From contig JABMPU010000069.1 of the NCBI GenBank assembly GCA_013203665.1, positions 1 through 53,129 of the forward strand: a DNA stretch of 53,129 nucleotides. The letters run 5' to 3'. Made by a program: the position numbers and the translations under genes. Shown here piece after piece: positions 53,087 to 53,129 of the stretch (its first letter is position 1; every line of letters begins with the position of its first letter). Below the pieces are notes generated by a model. That model worked only from the letters and a program-made list of their open reading frames with translations, was not told where the DNA came from and made no database searches. Source of the DNA: Armatimonadota bacterium. Lineage in GTDB: Bacteria; Cloacimonadota; Cloacimonadia; Cloacimonadales; TCS61.

Positions 53087-53129
53087 TGTTTCGAGTTGTA
53101 AGGAGCTTGCGACGACGACTCGAGGTAGC
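53087..53129. repeat. Right arm of 43-bp terminal inverted repeat
   Basis: Exact reverse complement of 1-43. It starts 17 bases after the folE2 stop, so it could be a post-gene hairpin repeat of the same kind as the others in this window. Confidence 0.85.

Noticed and set aside
1-53129. tRNA or rRNA genes
   Set aside because: No cloverleaf T-loop (GTTCRANYC) context or rRNA-like stretch was recognised in any gap between genes by eye; a covariance search could still find one.

Overview
The window looks like one contig of an AT-rich, Gram-negative bacterium of the Fibrobacterota-Chlorobiota-Bacteroidota (FCB) side, most like Cloacimonadota. This placement is inferred from the protein content, not from a marker gene. 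Supporting signs are clear Shine-Dalgarno sites (GGAG/AGGAG), frequent TTG starts, several secreted proteins ending in a type IX secretion (T9SS) sorting domain with the 'YPNPFNP' opening, gingipain-like C25 peptidases, a DUF2851 protein, FolE2, and a homologue of cyclic 2,3-diphosphoglycerate synthetase. No rRNA, tRNA, CRISPR array, transposase or phage gene was seen. The two ends of the window are a perfect 43-bp inverted repeat.

Layout. 1-2.8 kb: flavin reductase, aroA, ddl. 2.8-9.2 kb: secreted protein, FecR protein and predicted beta-barrel, then a CHASE2 adenylate cyclase, ending in a bidirectional terminator. 9.3-13.1 kb (minus): a large C25 peptidase with T9SS tail. 13.6-21.3 kb: HU, dnaN-recF-UMF1 transporter, panD-panC, an L-2-hydroxyglutarate dehydrogenase-like enzyme, DUF2851. 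21.3-27 kb: a TPR/PAS sensor kinase with an NtrC-type regulator, then a second receiver, a Cys-containing small protein and a 34-aa membrane protein. 27-35 kb: three tandem two-gene units. 35-37.6 kb: a second C25 peptidase. 37.8-47.2 kb: cDPG synthetase homologue (minus), NifU-like protein, cupin, M42 peptidase, an ABC exporter with a NatB-CPBP fusion, glmS, recO. 47.4-50.9 kb: a nucleotidyl cyclase-CHAT protease-STAND ATPase-TPR fusion. 51-53 kb: apbE and folE2.

Two places stand out. First, 27.0-34.8 kb holds three consecutive units, each built as a shared ~75-bp leader, a secreted or lipoprotein 'companion' gene without sorting tail, and a tightly coupled gene whose product is a peptidase-fold protein (S8, NlpC/P60-like, papain-like) ending in a nearly identical T9SS tail. 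Passengers are unrelated while leader and tail are conserved, which suggests a modular cargo system that grows by duplication and passenger replacement. Second, the 1134-aa protein at 47456-50860 joins a class III cyclase domain with all six canonical catalytic residues visible to a CHAT protease with its Cys/His pair, a STAND ATPase and TPRs. This is the architecture of a sensor that could both make a nucleotide signal and cleave a protein, as in bacterial immunity or programmed death.

The intergenic DNA carries several families of dispersed hairpin repeats. There is also a small duplication of the apbE 3' end and a three-way-junction-shaped element at about 26.95 kb. All functional calls are from reading the sequence; no database search was run.
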